From Hespellia sp. (lineage in GTDB: Bacteria > Bacillota > Clostridia > Lachnospirales > Lachnospiraceae), in assembly GCA_028694105.1 (NCBI GenBank), contig JAQUUC010000004.1:51090-115089 (forward strand): DNA of 64,000 nt. Reading direction: 5' to 3'. Positions within the stretch are counted from its first letter, which is position 1; each line of letters starts with the position of its first letter. This document shows positions 33,301 through 41,114 of the stretch, in pieces. Made by a program: the position numbers and the translations under genes. A model generated the notes under the pieces. The model did no database searches. It was not told the origin of the DNA and saw only the letters and a list, made by a program, of their open reading frames with translations.

Positions 33301-35505
33301 AATTTGTGGAATGATGCAGCACACCACGATGGAACAATCCATTTTGTGGAAGATAGCACAGGAAAAGAAACGATAGAAACAAAATTCTACGGAACTGGAA
33401 TACAAGTCTACACGCCAAAACATAAGAACATGGGGCTCATTGATATTTATATTGATGAGGAGATTGTAGAGCAGGATTTGTCTTTGTATGGAGAAGATAT
33501 AAAGCAAGTACTTGTGTTTGAAAAAACAGATTTAGAAGAAGGGGTTCATTCGATTAAGATTGTAGGTAATGGAAAGAAGAATCCAGAGAATAATAGAAGC
33601 AAGGCAGAGTTTGATTATTTCAAGGTGATTAACAATGTGAAAGAAGTCGAATCAATTGAAGTTACGACTAAAACAGGCGCAACCGTAATCGGATGTGAAG
33701 GTGGGACGTTGCAGATGTTAGCAAATGTATCGCCAGACGAGGCAATTAATAAGAATGTTACGTGGTCTGTAAATAATGGGTTGGCAGCGATTGATGAGAA
33801 TGGAGTACTGACAGCCGGCAATCAGGATGGAAAAGTTGTAGTGACGGCAGCGGCAAAAGACGGATCAGGTGTAACTGCCAGCAAAGAAATTACAATTCAA
33901 ATGCCAGTTGAAGATTCCGCAGAGAAAGTGACTGTAGTTGACAATAAAGATAGTGGAATTACGTTTAGTAACGGCTGGACGGAATGGGCAGACGGAAAGC
34001 ATATAAACGGAAGCATTCATTATGCTTTAGTTGCGGATGAGACTATTGAGTATACATTTAGCGGAACAGGGATAGAGGTAATTACAGCCAATGTTCCTAA
34101 TGGCGCTAAGCTGGAAGTAAGCATAGACGGAACCGTAATGGAGACAGCAAATACCATTTCATCTAAGCCAGCAGGTGAAGCCCAGCAGACAGTATACACC
34201 AAAAAAGACTTGGAGGACAAAGAACATACGATTATATTGAAGGTGCTGACGGGTGATACGGGAGACACGCATGCTGAGTTTGATGCTTTTAAAATATACG
34301 CACCGGTTAGTGAGACCGTTGATAAATCAGAATTACAAACCCAGCTTGAAGCAGCTTCTGAAAAAACAGCAGAAATGTATACACCGGAATCATGGGAAAA
34401 ATTCGGGAGCGCATTACAGGCAGCGTCAGATGTTATGAATAACATAGATGCAGAACAGACTGCTATAGATGAAGTGGCAGGTGCATTAGCAGCTGCAATA
34501 GAAGGATTGGAGTCGATTGTAGACGAAGAGCCGCCATCTATAAAGGAAGAACTGCAAGCTATAGGAGTAGAAGAAGATACGCTGGTATTACTCTGGGGAG
34601 AAGCAGAAGACAATACGCTCATTTCAGGGTATGAAATCTATAATGGGGAGGAGCTCATTGATACTGTACAAAATACATCTTATAGAGTATCCAACCTTGA
34701 AAGCGATACAGAGTACGTATTTAAAGTGATTGCTGTTGATATGTTTGGCAATAAATCAGAAGCAATAAGCAAAACAGTCCGCACTTTAAAAGTATCAGAT
34801 GGTGGAATAACGCAAGTAACTAATATCAGAGTGACAGAACAAGGCGAAACAATGGCCGTTCTGGAATGGGATCCTTGTGCGGAAAGCGAAACAAGTGAAA
34901 TTGTATATAGAGTATATGTAGATGGAGTCAAGGTAAATATGGTGAATGAGCCAAAAGTAACTTTGGACCAGCTGAAAAAGGATACCGAGTATGCAATCCG
35001 CATTGTTGCAGTTAATAATCTGGGTGAGGAATCATTGCCGGGAATGTTTTTGCTTAAGCTAAGTGATGAACCTCAGGCTAATCCTGACAGAGAAAAATTG
35101 GAGAAGCTGGTAAAGGAAGCAGGAGAAACGTATGAACCTTATTTAGAAAAGTATACGAAAGAGACTGCAGATGCATTCAAAAAAGCGTTAGGTGAAGCCA
35201 GAGCAATATTAGAGGATCCGGCAAGAGAAGCGGAAATCCCAGAAGCTTACGAAGCTCTGCAAAACGCAATATATAGCTTAGAATTAATTGAAGCTCCGGA
35301 CGATAAGCCGAATCCAGATGATAAGCCAAATCCGGATAATAAGCCGAATTCAGGTGGAAATTCAAATGGTACGAATAATGGAGGAAGTGGAAACGCTGCT
35401 AAGACAGGAGACACGACATCTATAGCTGTAACTGGAATCGTTTTAGTGGTGGCAATGGGAGTAATTATTGCTATCATTAGAAAAAGAAAAAAGACTTCAC
35501 TTTGA
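30373..35505 (+). CDS. Cell-wall-anchored GH95 alpha-L-fucosidase-like enzyme 2
   Basis: A 1710-residue secreted enzyme. Signal peptide (about 1-33); GH95 catalytic region (about 44-870) with MNVNLQMNYWP (Asn453, Asn455), general acid Glu591 in the canonical SPEHG, and Asp751 in QIDGNFG; Fn3 (about 870-956); beta domain (about 965-1090); Big2 Ig-like domain (about 1091-1178); second related beta domain (about 1185-1313); FIVAR; two Fn3; FIVAR; a DKPNPD-repeat linker; and sorting signal with KTGD, membrane helix and basic tail. It is a paralogue of the upstream enzyme with different accessory modules, so it may act on other glycan contexts. ATG 30373 follows GAGGAG; upstream frame extension would run through the promoter. 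Confidence 0.9.
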   Translation: MKKVKKRVLSIILAASTSLSLFQGVGIEALAKEKVATEENNADLRLWYNKPVSEGALILSAGSFGTTAEENRWQQLTLPIGNSSIGANVYGEVKTEHLTFNEKTLWEGGPSEDRPNYNGGNITEADASGKTKSDYFQEIKELFLAGENAEASSLCDELIGAGNLDMDALGAYQAWGDIYLDFGIDSSKVSNYMRDLNLNTAISSVNFEYDGNNHSREYFVSYPDNVMAMQFSTEGKDKLDIEISFPTKKEKKTGEAGKEDTPIADAETKTITTNGEMTDNQMKMSSQLKVENSGGEVTADGEKLIVKGADSVVVYVAAQTDYKNEYPEYRTGESIDQIAAAVAGRIDKAVEKGYEAVKADHMADYKAIYDRVELNLGQKESALPTDELLAGYKNGSNEASDDRLLEVMQFQYGRYLTVASSREGTLPANLQGIWQNRVGDSNRVPWGSDYHMNVNLQMNYWPTYVTNMAECAKPLIDYVDSLREPGRVTAEVYTGVVSDESNPENGFTAHTQNTPFGWTCPGYGFDWGWSPAAVPWILQNCWEYYEYTGDVEYMREYIYPMLREEAVYYDQLLVWDETSQRMVTVPSYSPEHGTRSMGNTYEQSLVWQLYEDTIKAAETLGVDADKVAQWKDTQSKLDPIHIGDDGQIKEWFEETTLGSVPGSDRKHRHLSHMLGLFPGDLISVDNAEYMDAAIVSLNDRDDKSTGWGMGQRINSWARTGDGNRAHKLIKTLFEGGIYPNLWDSHPPFQIDGNFGLTSGVAEMLIQSNMGYINILPSLPDVWADGEVDGLVARGNFETDIKWKDKLATNVDILSKNGGECAVKHDNISLAKVTDSQGKIMDVQIIDKNKISFATEAGQEYHIQLSNEGKLNAPANVESYRIVNTEAVVSWDKVEEAETYNVYRKINDGKFRLIADGVKDTSYTDGEANTLLGDIQYRVAGVKEYIIGDLSAEAVTSDLGSLSTIDDNNPVVKYSGWNLWNDAAHHDGTIHFVEDSTGKETIETKFYGTGIQVYTPKHKNMGLIDIYIDEEIVEQDLSLYGEDIKQVLVFEKTDLEEGVHSIKIVGNGKKNPENNRSKAEFDYFKVINNVKEVESIEVTTKTGATVIGCEGGTLQMLANVSPDEAINKNVTWSVNNGLAAIDENGVLTAGNQDGKVVVTAAAKDGSGVTASKEITIQMPVEDSAEKVTVVDNKDSGITFSNGWTEWADGKHINGSIHYALVADETIEYTFSGTGIEVITANVPNGAKLEVSIDGTVMETANTISSKPAGEAQQTVYTKKDLEDKEHTIILKVLTGDTGDTHAEFDAFKIYAPVSETVDKSELQTQLEAASEKTAEMYTPESWEKFGSALQAASDVMNNIDAEQTAIDEVAGALAAAIEGLESIVDEEPPSIKEELQAIGVEEDTLVLLWGEAEDNTLISGYEIYNGEELIDTVQNTSYRVSNLESDTEYVFKVIAVDMFGNKSEAISKTVRTLKVSDGGITQVTNIRVTEQGETMAVLEWDPCAESETSEIVYRVYVDGVKVNMVNEPKVTLDQLKKDTEYAIRIVAVNNLGEESLPGMFLLKLSDEPQANPDREKLEKLVKEAGETYEPYLEKYTKETADAFKKALGEARAILEDPAREAEIPEAYEALQNAIYSLELIEAPDDKPNPDDKPNPDNKPNSGGNSNGTNNGGSGNAAKTGDTTSIAVTGIVLVVAMGVIIAIIRKRKKTSL

Positions 35506-35553
35506 TAGCTGCGAAAATAAAGGAGCTGTCAGGAAATAGGTAGTCTGAAAAAG

Positions 35554-35590
35554 GGGAGGGTGTGGCCGATATCGGTCACACCCTCCCTCT
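35554..35590 (+). terminator. Terminator after GH95 gene 2
   Basis: A 17-bp stem without loop bases (35554-35570 with 35571-35587, one G-T pair), GC-rich, followed by TCTTC. It closes the GH95 locus. Confidence 0.75.
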
Positions 35591-35711
35591 TCAATATCAC
35601 TCATGGTCTGGATGATGTTTCTTTTAGGAACTTATTTTACATTAAAGGTATAAAATATGCGAAGTGCCATAAAATATATGTTGCAACAGATAAAAGTGAG
35701 GAGATAACAGT

Positions 35712-35897
35712 ATGAAATATTATGTGAATGAAGAATGTATCGGGTGTGGGATGTGCAATGGAATCTGTCCGGAGGTATTTGAGATGACTGGCGAAGGTGT
35801 TGCAAAAGCAGCAGAGGGAGATGTTTCGCCGGAGAATGAAGATGCGGCGGAGGAAGCAAAAGCGGGATGTCCGGTCAGTGCAATCGAAAAATTATAA
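35712..35897 (+). CDS. Single-cluster [4Fe-4S] ferredoxin
   Basis: A 61-residue ferredoxin with one cluster: CIGCGMC near residue 11 and the distant Cys in GCPVSAI near residue 52. A further Cys in GICPEVF and the acidic middle are typical of the Thermotoga/Desulfovibrio-type monocluster ferredoxins. It is an electron carrier in the cytoplasm. GAGGAGATAACAGT precedes ATG 35712. It stands alone, so its redox partner is not indicated by position; the large Fe-S/FAD oxidoreductase at 38.4 kb is one possibility. Confidence 0.93.
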   Translation: MKYYVNEECIGCGMCNGICPEVFEMTGEGVAKAAEGDVSPENEDAAEEAKAGCPVSAIEKL

Positions 35898-35912
35898 AAA
35901 AAGTATAAAGTA

Positions 35913-35939
35913 TTAGCACTCCTACTTGACGAGTGCTAA
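35913..35939. promoter_or_regulatory. CIRCE element (HrcA operator)
   Basis: TTAGCACTC (35913-35921), 9-base spacer, GAGTGCTAA (35931-35939): the exact CIRCE sequence, binding site of the heat-shock repressor HrcA. It overlaps the -35 region of the hsp20 promoter. Confidence 0.97.
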
Positions 35940-35954
35940 AAAGAGTGTTATAAC
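35926..35954 (+). promoter_or_regulatory. hsp20 promoter
   Basis: TTGACG (35926-35931), 17-base spacer, TATAAC (35949-35954), inside and just after the CIRCE element, so HrcA binding would block RNA polymerase. Confidence 0.85.
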
Positions 35955-36048
35955 ATATGTATAGCAAGAGGAACAAGAAACCTTGAGCTGAAAATCACAA
36001 TTAACAGATACGACGAACCGTCGCATATTTTTTAAGGAGGAATGACAT

Positions 36049-36495
36049 ATGTTAATGCCTAGTATTTTTGGAGATAATTTATTTGATGACTTTTTTGATG
36101 GTTTCACACGTCCGACGAGAAGCGCAGCGAAGTACCGCACACCACAAGTTGATGTAATGAGAACAGATGTAAAAGAACATGAGAATGGCTATGAACTAGA
36201 GATCGATCTTCCGGGATATAAGAAGGAGAACGTCAAAGCTGAATTAAAAGATGGATATCTGACCATCACAGCCGAAGTGAAATCCGAGGAGAATGAGGAA
36301 GATGAGAAGTCCGGCAAATACATTCGCCGAGAACGCTATTATGGAAGCAGCAGCCGTACATTCTATGTAGGAAAGGAGCTGATGCAGGAAGATATCAAAG
36401 CAAAATTTGAAGATGGTATTCTTAAGATTTCGGTACCTAAGAAGGAAGCAAAGCCGGAAGTGAAAGAGAACCGCTATATAACAATCGAAGGCTAA
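36049..36495 (+). CDS. hsp20: Hsp20/alpha-crystallin small heat-shock protein
   Basis: A 148-residue small heat-shock chaperone that holds unfolding proteins. The N-terminal MLMPSIFGDNLFDDFFDGF is the usual aromatic arm; the alpha-crystallin domain (about 35-140) contains YELEIDLPGYKKENVKAEL and the closing GILKISVPK (the G-x-L signature). AAGGAGGAATGACAT precedes ATG 36049. It is under a perfect CIRCE element, so its heat induction should go through HrcA. DnaJ-like protein follows after a terminator-like hairpin. Confidence 0.97.
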   Translation: MLMPSIFGDNLFDDFFDGFTRPTRSAAKYRTPQVDVMRTDVKEHENGYELEIDLPGYKKENVKAELKDGYLTITAEVKSEENEEDEKSGKYIRRERYYGSSSRTFYVGKELMQEDIKAKFEDGILKISVPKKEAKPEVKENRYITIEG

Positions 36496-36536
36496 TCAAC
36501 AATGCATTCTGAATGGAAAGCATTTGTAAGCAGGGA

Positions 36537-36573
36537 AAACGGGAATGCTGAAACTGAAGTATTCCCGTTTTTG
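36537..36573 (+). terminator. Terminator-like hairpin between hsp20 and dnaJ-like gene
   Basis: AAACGGGAATGCT (36537-36549) pairs with AGTATTCCCGTTT (36558-36570), followed by TTTTG. Some read-through into the dnaJ-like gene is likely, because no clear separate promoter is seen. Confidence 0.7.
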
Positions 36574-36594
36574 ATTGATAGGAGGTGACGTATT

Positions 36595-37485
36595 GTGGCT
36601 AAGAAAGATTTTTATGATACTCTTGGCATTAACAGGAGTGCAGATGAGAAGACGATAAAGCAGGCATATCGAAAGCTTGCGAAAAAATATCATCCGGACA
36701 CGAATCCGGGAAACAGAAATGCAGAGCAGAAATTCAAAGAAGTGACAGAGGCTTATAATGTGCTCAGCGATCAGGAAAAGAAAAAAATGTACGACCAGTA
36801 TGGAAACGCAGTATTTGAAGAAGGCTTTGGAAAAGAAACCGGAGGCTTTGGAGGTTTTCGTAATGGAGGAAAATATCAGGAGTATCATTTTGAAGGCGGT
36901 AACATGGATGATATTTTCGGTAACATTTTTGGGGATCTGTTTCATGAAAGGGCGGCGAGAAAAGGATCTGACATTCGATCAGAAATCACCATTGGATTTG
37001 AAGAGGCGGTTTTCGGGTGCGACAAGGTGTTCCAATTACAGGGAAATAACGGAATCTCATCTATACAGGTTCATATTCCGGCGGGAATCGATGAAGGAAA
37101 AAGCGTGCGTCTGAAAGGAAAGGGACAGTCGGGAACGAACGGAGGAACTGCAGGAGATTTATTTTTAAAGGTGCATATCCGGGAAAAAGCAGGATATGAG
37201 CGAAAAGGAATGGATATCTATACAACTGCGAACATTCCGTTTACGACGGCTGTGTTTGGCGGAGAAGCAAAAGTCTCAACGATTCACGGAGACGTACTGT
37301 GTAAGATTCCGGCAGGTGCACAGTCGGGTAGCAAAATCAGACTCAGGGGAAAAGGTGTCGTATCCATGAATAATCCGTCCGTACATGGGGATCATTATGT
37401 GACAATACAGATTCAGGTACCTAAAAAATTAAACCCGCAGGCTCGCGAAAAGTTGTTGGAATTTGCAAAAATTGAAAAACTGTAG
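36595..37485 (+). CDS. DnaJ-like co-chaperone (type B, CbpA-like)
   Basis: A 296-residue J-domain protein. The J domain (about 5-68) includes KKYHPDTNPG with the essential HPD, followed by a Gly/Phe-rich segment (GGFGGFRNGG) and two C-terminal substrate-binding domains (VHIPAGIDEGKSVRLKGKG; CKIPAGAQSGSKIRLRGKG). The Cys-rich zinc region of full DnaJ is missing, so it is the CbpA/type II class. It would stimulate DnaK and hand over client proteins. The start is GTG 36595, placed by GGAGGTGA at 36581-36588. The gene follows hsp20 and may share CIRCE control by read-through. Confidence 0.93.
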   Translation: MAKKDFYDTLGINRSADEKTIKQAYRKLAKKYHPDTNPGNRNAEQKFKEVTEAYNVLSDQEKKKMYDQYGNAVFEEGFGKETGGFGGFRNGGKYQEYHFEGGNMDDIFGNIFGDLFHERAARKGSDIRSEITIGFEEAVFGCDKVFQLQGNNGISSIQVHIPAGIDEGKSVRLKGKGQSGTNGGTAGDLFLKVHIREKAGYERKGMDIYTTANIPFTTAVFGGEAKVSTIHGDVLCKIPAGAQSGSKIRLRGKGVVSMNNPSVHGDHYVTIQIQVPKKLNPQAREKLLEFAKIEKL

Positions 37486-37491
37486 TATAGT
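37463..37491 (+). promoter_or_regulatory. Promoter for the Lys/Ala-rich protein
   Basis: TTGCAA (37463-37468), 17-base spacer, TATAGT (37486-37491), overlapping the end of the dnaJ-like gene. Confidence 0.6.
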
Positions 37492-37593
37492 ATTAAAGAT
37501 TGAACGGAACGTATCAGTTTGTTCAAGAACACAGAATGGATAACCGGATTAGACGTAATTGATGTATTGTGCACTAACGGAGGGATTTGAGTT

Positions 37594-38118
37594 ATGAAAA
37601 GAAAACCAACAAAAGCGACAGCGGTAAAAGCAGCGGCAAAGAAAACAGCAGCACCAGCAGCAAAGGCAGCAGAGCCAGTAGTAGCTAAAGCAGCAGAGCC
37701 AGTAGCAGCAAAGGCAGAAGTAAAACCGGCAGCTAAAGCAGAGGTGAAACCGGCAGCAGCAAAGGCAGAGGTGAAACCGGCAGCAGCTAAGGTGGAAGTA
37801 AAACCGGCAGCAGCAAAGGCAGAGGTAAAGCCAGCAGCTAAGAAAGCGGCAGCAAAACCTGCGGCAGTAAAGCCAGCGGCTAAGAAGCCAGCAGCGAAGA
37901 AAGCTCCTGTGAAAAAAGAGGTAGAAGCTGAAGTTTATGTTCAGCATGCAGGTCAGGAAATTCTTACAAACGATATTATTGATAAAGTAAAAGAAGCTTA
38001 TGCAGCGGAGGGTCACAGAATCTCTGCAATTAAATCTTTAAAGGTTTATATCAAACCGGAAGATTACGCAGCTTATTATGTAATCAATGATAAAGTGAGT
38101 GGAAAAGTATTGCTTTAA
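37594..38118 (+). CDS. Lys/Ala/Pro-repeat protein with conserved C-terminal domain (DUF6465-like)
   Basis: A 174-residue protein in two parts. Residues 1-113 are almost only Ala, Lys, Pro, Val and Glu, in imperfect repeats such as AEVKPAA, resembling histone H1-like or TolA-like tails. Residues about 115-174 form a compact domain beginning VQHAGQEILTNDIIDKVKEA and ending VYIKPEDYAAYYVIND, which I associate (not certain) with the clostridial DUF6465 family. The strongly basic tail suggests binding to nucleic acid or another acidic surface. The repeats are also direct DNA repeats rich in GCAGCA/AAAGCA, prone to length change. Confidence 0.8.
   Translation: MKRKPTKATAVKAAAKKTAAPAAKAAEPVVAKAAEPVAAKAEVKPAAKAEVKPAAAKAEVKPAAAKVEVKPAAAKAEVKPAAKKAAAKPAAVKPAAKKPAAKKAPVKKEVEAEVYVQHAGQEILTNDIIDKVKEAYAAEGHRISAIKSLKVYIKPEDYAAYYVINDKVSGKVLL
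37600..37920 (+). repeat. Imperfect tandem repeats in the Lys/Ala-rich coding region
   Basis: Repeating units of the form AAGGCAGAGGTGAAACCGGC occur several times between about 37710 and 37850 and encode KAEVKPA-type units. They are in phase with the gene, so copy changes would alter tail length without frameshift. Confidence 0.75.
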
Positions 38119-38136
38119 TTTACATAAGAATGAGAA

Positions 38137-38181
38137 AGAGGTTCCATCATCGAATCGAAAGGTGATGCGGCCTCTTTTTTT
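38137..38181 (+). terminator. Terminator after the Lys/Ala-rich gene
   Basis: AGAGGTTCCATCA (38137-38149) with TGATGCGGCCTCT (38163-38175), near-complete pairing, followed by seven T. Confidence 0.8.
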
Positions 38182-38239
38182 GTTTGCCTTAGCGTGCAAA
38201 ATGCACCAAAAAGATGAGAAAAACATGCTGTTTTCGTTC

Positions 38240-38250
38240 TGGTATGACCA
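38240..38250. promoter_or_regulatory. GntR/FadR-type operator, copy 1
   Basis: TGGTATGACCA, a palindrome of the TGGTNNGACCA type bound by FadR-subfamily GntR regulators. Followed by CAGAA as in copy 2. Confidence 0.6.
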
Positions 38251-38276
38251 CAGAATGACGAAAAATCACTCTATTA

Positions 38277-38305
38277 TTGTTATTTTATTCTCCGCGTGTT
38301 AGAAT
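38277..38305 (+). promoter_or_regulatory. Promoter of the Fe-S/FAD oxidoreductase
   Basis: TTGTTA (38277-38282), 17-base spacer, TAGAAT (38300-38305), flanked by the two TGGTATGACCA sites. Confidence 0.6.
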
Positions 38306-38317
38306 ATAGGTATATAT

Positions 38318-38328
38318 TGGTATGACCA
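38318..38328. promoter_or_regulatory. GntR/FadR-type operator, copy 2
   Basis: A second TGGTATGACCA followed by CAGAA, 78 bp after copy 1 and just downstream of the expected transcription start. Confidence 0.6.
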
Positions 38329-38377
38329 CAGAAAACGAACAAAGTAAATCAAAGATTTGAGAAAAGAGGGAAATATT

Positions 38378-41110
38378 GTGGCAGAAGAAAGAGAAGTAAT
38401 TTTAAAACTCGGCAAAAAGATTACAGATCGCATTCCACAGCATTTGGGATTAAAGAAGATGTCAAAAGAGGATCCGGAGTATTGGGGATTAGCTGAGATT
38501 CTGACGGATGAGATGGCAGAACTTGCATTGACAATGAAAGTTCGCGTACATTACACGCTGGATCAGATTGCACAGATGAATCCAAAACACACAAAAGAAG
38601 AATGCGAAAAGCTCTGTGAAGAGATGTCAAGAATCGGTTTACTCGAATATAGCTGGGAGAACCGTGACGGCAAGAATCCAAAGGGGGAGAAGCGATATCT
38701 TCTTGCGATGTTCGTGCCGGGTTCCGCAGAGATGTTTATGATGAATCCGGAAGTCATTGACAAGCACCCAATCATTGCAGATTTCTTTGAGCGTATGGCA
38801 TTTTTGCCGCTTGAGAAGGTGACGCCGATGGTTCCGCTTGGCGGAGCCGGTGTCGGTATGCATGTCATTCCCGTTGAGAAGGCGATTCCGGCAGAACAGC
38901 AGTCAGTCAGTGTTGAACATTTGTCTCATTGGCTTAAGAAATATGACCGCTATGGAGTCGGCATCTGTTCCTGCCGTAAACAGCAGCGCATGAGAGGAGA
39001 AGGAACCGGAGATACCGAGGGCGAATACTGCATTGCTGTCGGAGATTTTGCAAGATATGCGGGTGAGACCGGCAAAGGCCGTGATATTACATACGAAGAA
39101 GCCATGGAGATTATCGAACGCTCGGAGCGACACGGATATGTGCATCAGATTACGAACATCGATGGAGAAGATAAGATCTTTGGTATCTGTAACTGTGCGC
39201 CGGGTGTCTGTAACGGACTTCGTACCTCGCAGCTGTTCAATACACCGAATATGTCACGTTCTGCCTACCGCGCTCACGTTGAAAAAGAGAAATGCGTAGC
39301 TTGTGGTAAATGTGTGGAAGTCTGTCCGGTTGGTGCGGCAAAACTCGGTCAGAAGCTCTGCAAAAAAGATGGAAGTGATATCGCGTATCCAAAAGCATTG
39401 CTTCCGGATGAGACAGCCTGGGGCAAAGACAAATGGGATTTCCATTACAGAGATACTGCGAAAATCAATTGCTATGAGACCGGAACAGCACCTTGTAAGA
39501 CTGCATGTCCGGCACATCTGGCAGTGCAGGGATATATTAAGATGGCAGCGGAAGGAAGATACGAGGATGCCCTGAAATTAATCAAACAGGATAATCCGTT
39601 TCCGGCAGTCTGTGGCGCAATCTGCAACAGACGATGTGAAGATGCATGTACAAGAGGCACCATTGACGAGCCGCTTGCAATCGATGAGATCAAGAAGTTC
39701 ATTGCGCAGCAGGAACTGGAAGCGGACAAACGCTACATCCCAGTCTGCGAAAATGGTGTGGGTCAGTTCTATGAAGAAAAAGTTGCCATCATCGGTGGCG
39801 GTCCTTCCGGAATGAGTGCCGCATTCTATTTGAGAGAAAAAGGTTATCCGGTTACTATTTTCGAGAAAGAGAAAAGAGCCGGAGGTATGCTGCTTAACGG
39901 TATTCCTTCTTTCCGTCTGGAAAAGGATGTCGTTCAGGCAGAGATTGATGTATTGGAAGCGATGGGGATCGAATTCAAATTCAATACGGAAATCGGGAAA
40001 GATATTACAATTCAGCAGCTTCGCGAGGAAGGCTACAAAGCATTTTATGTTGCAATCGGTGCACAGGGCGGAAGAAAAGCAAATGTACCCGGAGAAGACG
40101 CAGAAGGCGTTCTTACAGGCGTCGAATTCCTGAAGACTGTAAATATGGACGCAGAAGGAACGAAGCTTTCAGGAAAGACCATTGTAGTCGGTGGCGGTAA
40201 TGTTGCAATTGATGTTGCAAGAGCAGCACTCCGTGCAGGAAGCAGTGAAGTTTCGATGTTCTGTCTCGAGCAGCGAGACGAGATGCCGGCAGCAGCGGAT
40301 GAAGTGGCAGAAGCGGAAGAGGAAGGTATCCTCATCAACAATGGATGGGGTCCGAAAGAAGTCGTATCAGAGAACGGCAGAGTAACCGGAATTATCTTTA
40401 AGAAATGTACGGCTGTCTTCGATGAAAACCACAGATTCAATCCGGTTTATGATGAGAATGACTGCAAGACCTATGAGTGTGAGAATGTACTGCTGTCAAT
40501 CGGTCAGGCGATTATCTGGGATAATCTGTTAGAGGGAAGCAAGGTTGAATTAGGACGTGGAGGAGCAGCGGAAGCAGACGCGGTTACACTTCAGACGGCG
40601 GAGCCGGATATCTTCGTAGGCGGAGATGTTTATACCGGACCAAAATTTGCCATCGATGCAATTGCGGCCGGCAAGCAGGCCTGTGAATCGATTCACAGAT
40701 TTGTACACGAAGGACATTCGCTTACACTGGGCCGTGATCTGCGCCAGTTCGTTGAACTTGACAAAGAAGACATCAATGTAGAGACATTTGACAATGCAAA
40801 ACGTCAGATTCCGGGAAAGAAAACCGGAATTGCAAAATCAACGTTCTCCGATCTTCGCTCTGTATTCACAGAAGAACAGGTGAAAGCAGAGGCAGACCGC
40901 TGCCTTGGCTGTGGAGCTACCGTAGTAGATGAGAATAAATGTATCGGCTGTGGTCTGTGTACAACGAGATGTGAGTTCGATGCAATTCATCTCTCAAGAG
41001 ATCTGCCGGATGCAAGCAACATGTACAGAGCAGAGGATAAGCTGAAAGCAATCGCGCCATACGCGGCAAAAAGAGCAATCAAAATCAAGAAAAATAAAAA
41101 GAAAGACTAA
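38378..41110 (+). CDS. Large Fe-S/FAD NAD(P)-dependent oxidoreductase (GltD/NfnB-like core)
   Basis: A 910-residue cytoplasmic flavoprotein. An N-terminal domain (about 1-290) of unclear family has cysteine motifs CSCRKQ and CNCAPGVCNG; a ferredoxin motif CVACGKCVEVCPVGAAKLG follows (about 304). Next comes the GltD-type Fe-S part (CKTACPAHLAVQGY; CGAICNRRCEDACTRG), FAD site VAIIGGGPSGMSAAF, NAD(P) site IVVGGGNVAIDVARAAL, and a C-terminal ferredoxin motif CIGCGLCTTRCEFDAI. It likely moves electrons between NAD(P)H and ferredoxin or an unknown acceptor. Start GTG 38378 is fixed by AGAGGG. It is 4 bp from hypA and flanked upstream by two GntR-type sites. Confidence 0.85.
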   Translation: MAEEREVILKLGKKITDRIPQHLGLKKMSKEDPEYWGLAEILTDEMAELALTMKVRVHYTLDQIAQMNPKHTKEECEKLCEEMSRIGLLEYSWENRDGKNPKGEKRYLLAMFVPGSAEMFMMNPEVIDKHPIIADFFERMAFLPLEKVTPMVPLGGAGVGMHVIPVEKAIPAEQQSVSVEHLSHWLKKYDRYGVGICSCRKQQRMRGEGTGDTEGEYCIAVGDFARYAGETGKGRDITYEEAMEIIERSERHGYVHQITNIDGEDKIFGICNCAPGVCNGLRTSQLFNTPNMSRSAYRAHVEKEKCVACGKCVEVCPVGAAKLGQKLCKKDGSDIAYPKALLPDETAWGKDKWDFHYRDTAKINCYETGTAPCKTACPAHLAVQGYIKMAAEGRYEDALKLIKQDNPFPAVCGAICNRRCEDACTRGTIDEPLAIDEIKKFIAQQELEADKRYIPVCENGVGQFYEEKVAIIGGGPSGMSAAFYLREKGYPVTIFEKEKRAGGMLLNGIPSFRLEKDVVQAEIDVLEAMGIEFKFNTEIGKDITIQQLREEGYKAFYVAIGAQGGRKANVPGEDAEGVLTGVEFLKTVNMDAEGTKLSGKTIVVGGGNVAIDVARAALRAGSSEVSMFCLEQRDEMPAAADEVAEAEEEGILINNGWGPKEVVSENGRVTGIIFKKCTAVFDENHRFNPVYDENDCKTYECENVLLSIGQAIIWDNLLEGSKVELGRGGAAEADAVTLQTAEPDIFVGGDVYTGPKFAIDAIAAGKQACESIHRFVHEGHSLTLGRDLRQFVELDKEDINVETFDNAKRQIPGKKTGIAKSTFSDLRSVFTEEQVKAEADRCLGCGATVVDENKCIGCGLCTTRCEFDAIHLSRDLPDASNMYRAEDKLKAIAPYAAKRAIKIKKNKKKD

Positions 41111-41114
41111 GCCC

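Noticed and set aside
37700..37860. Regular short repeats resembling a CRISPR array
   Set aside because: Units are short, imperfect, contiguous and in coding phase; there are no unique spacers and no cas genes.
37549..38016. Minus-strand Cys/Leu/Phe-rich frame opposite the Lys/Ala-rich gene
   Set aside because: Its odd composition is simply the complement of GCAGCA/AAAGCA repeats coding for Ala, Lys and Pro on the plus strand.
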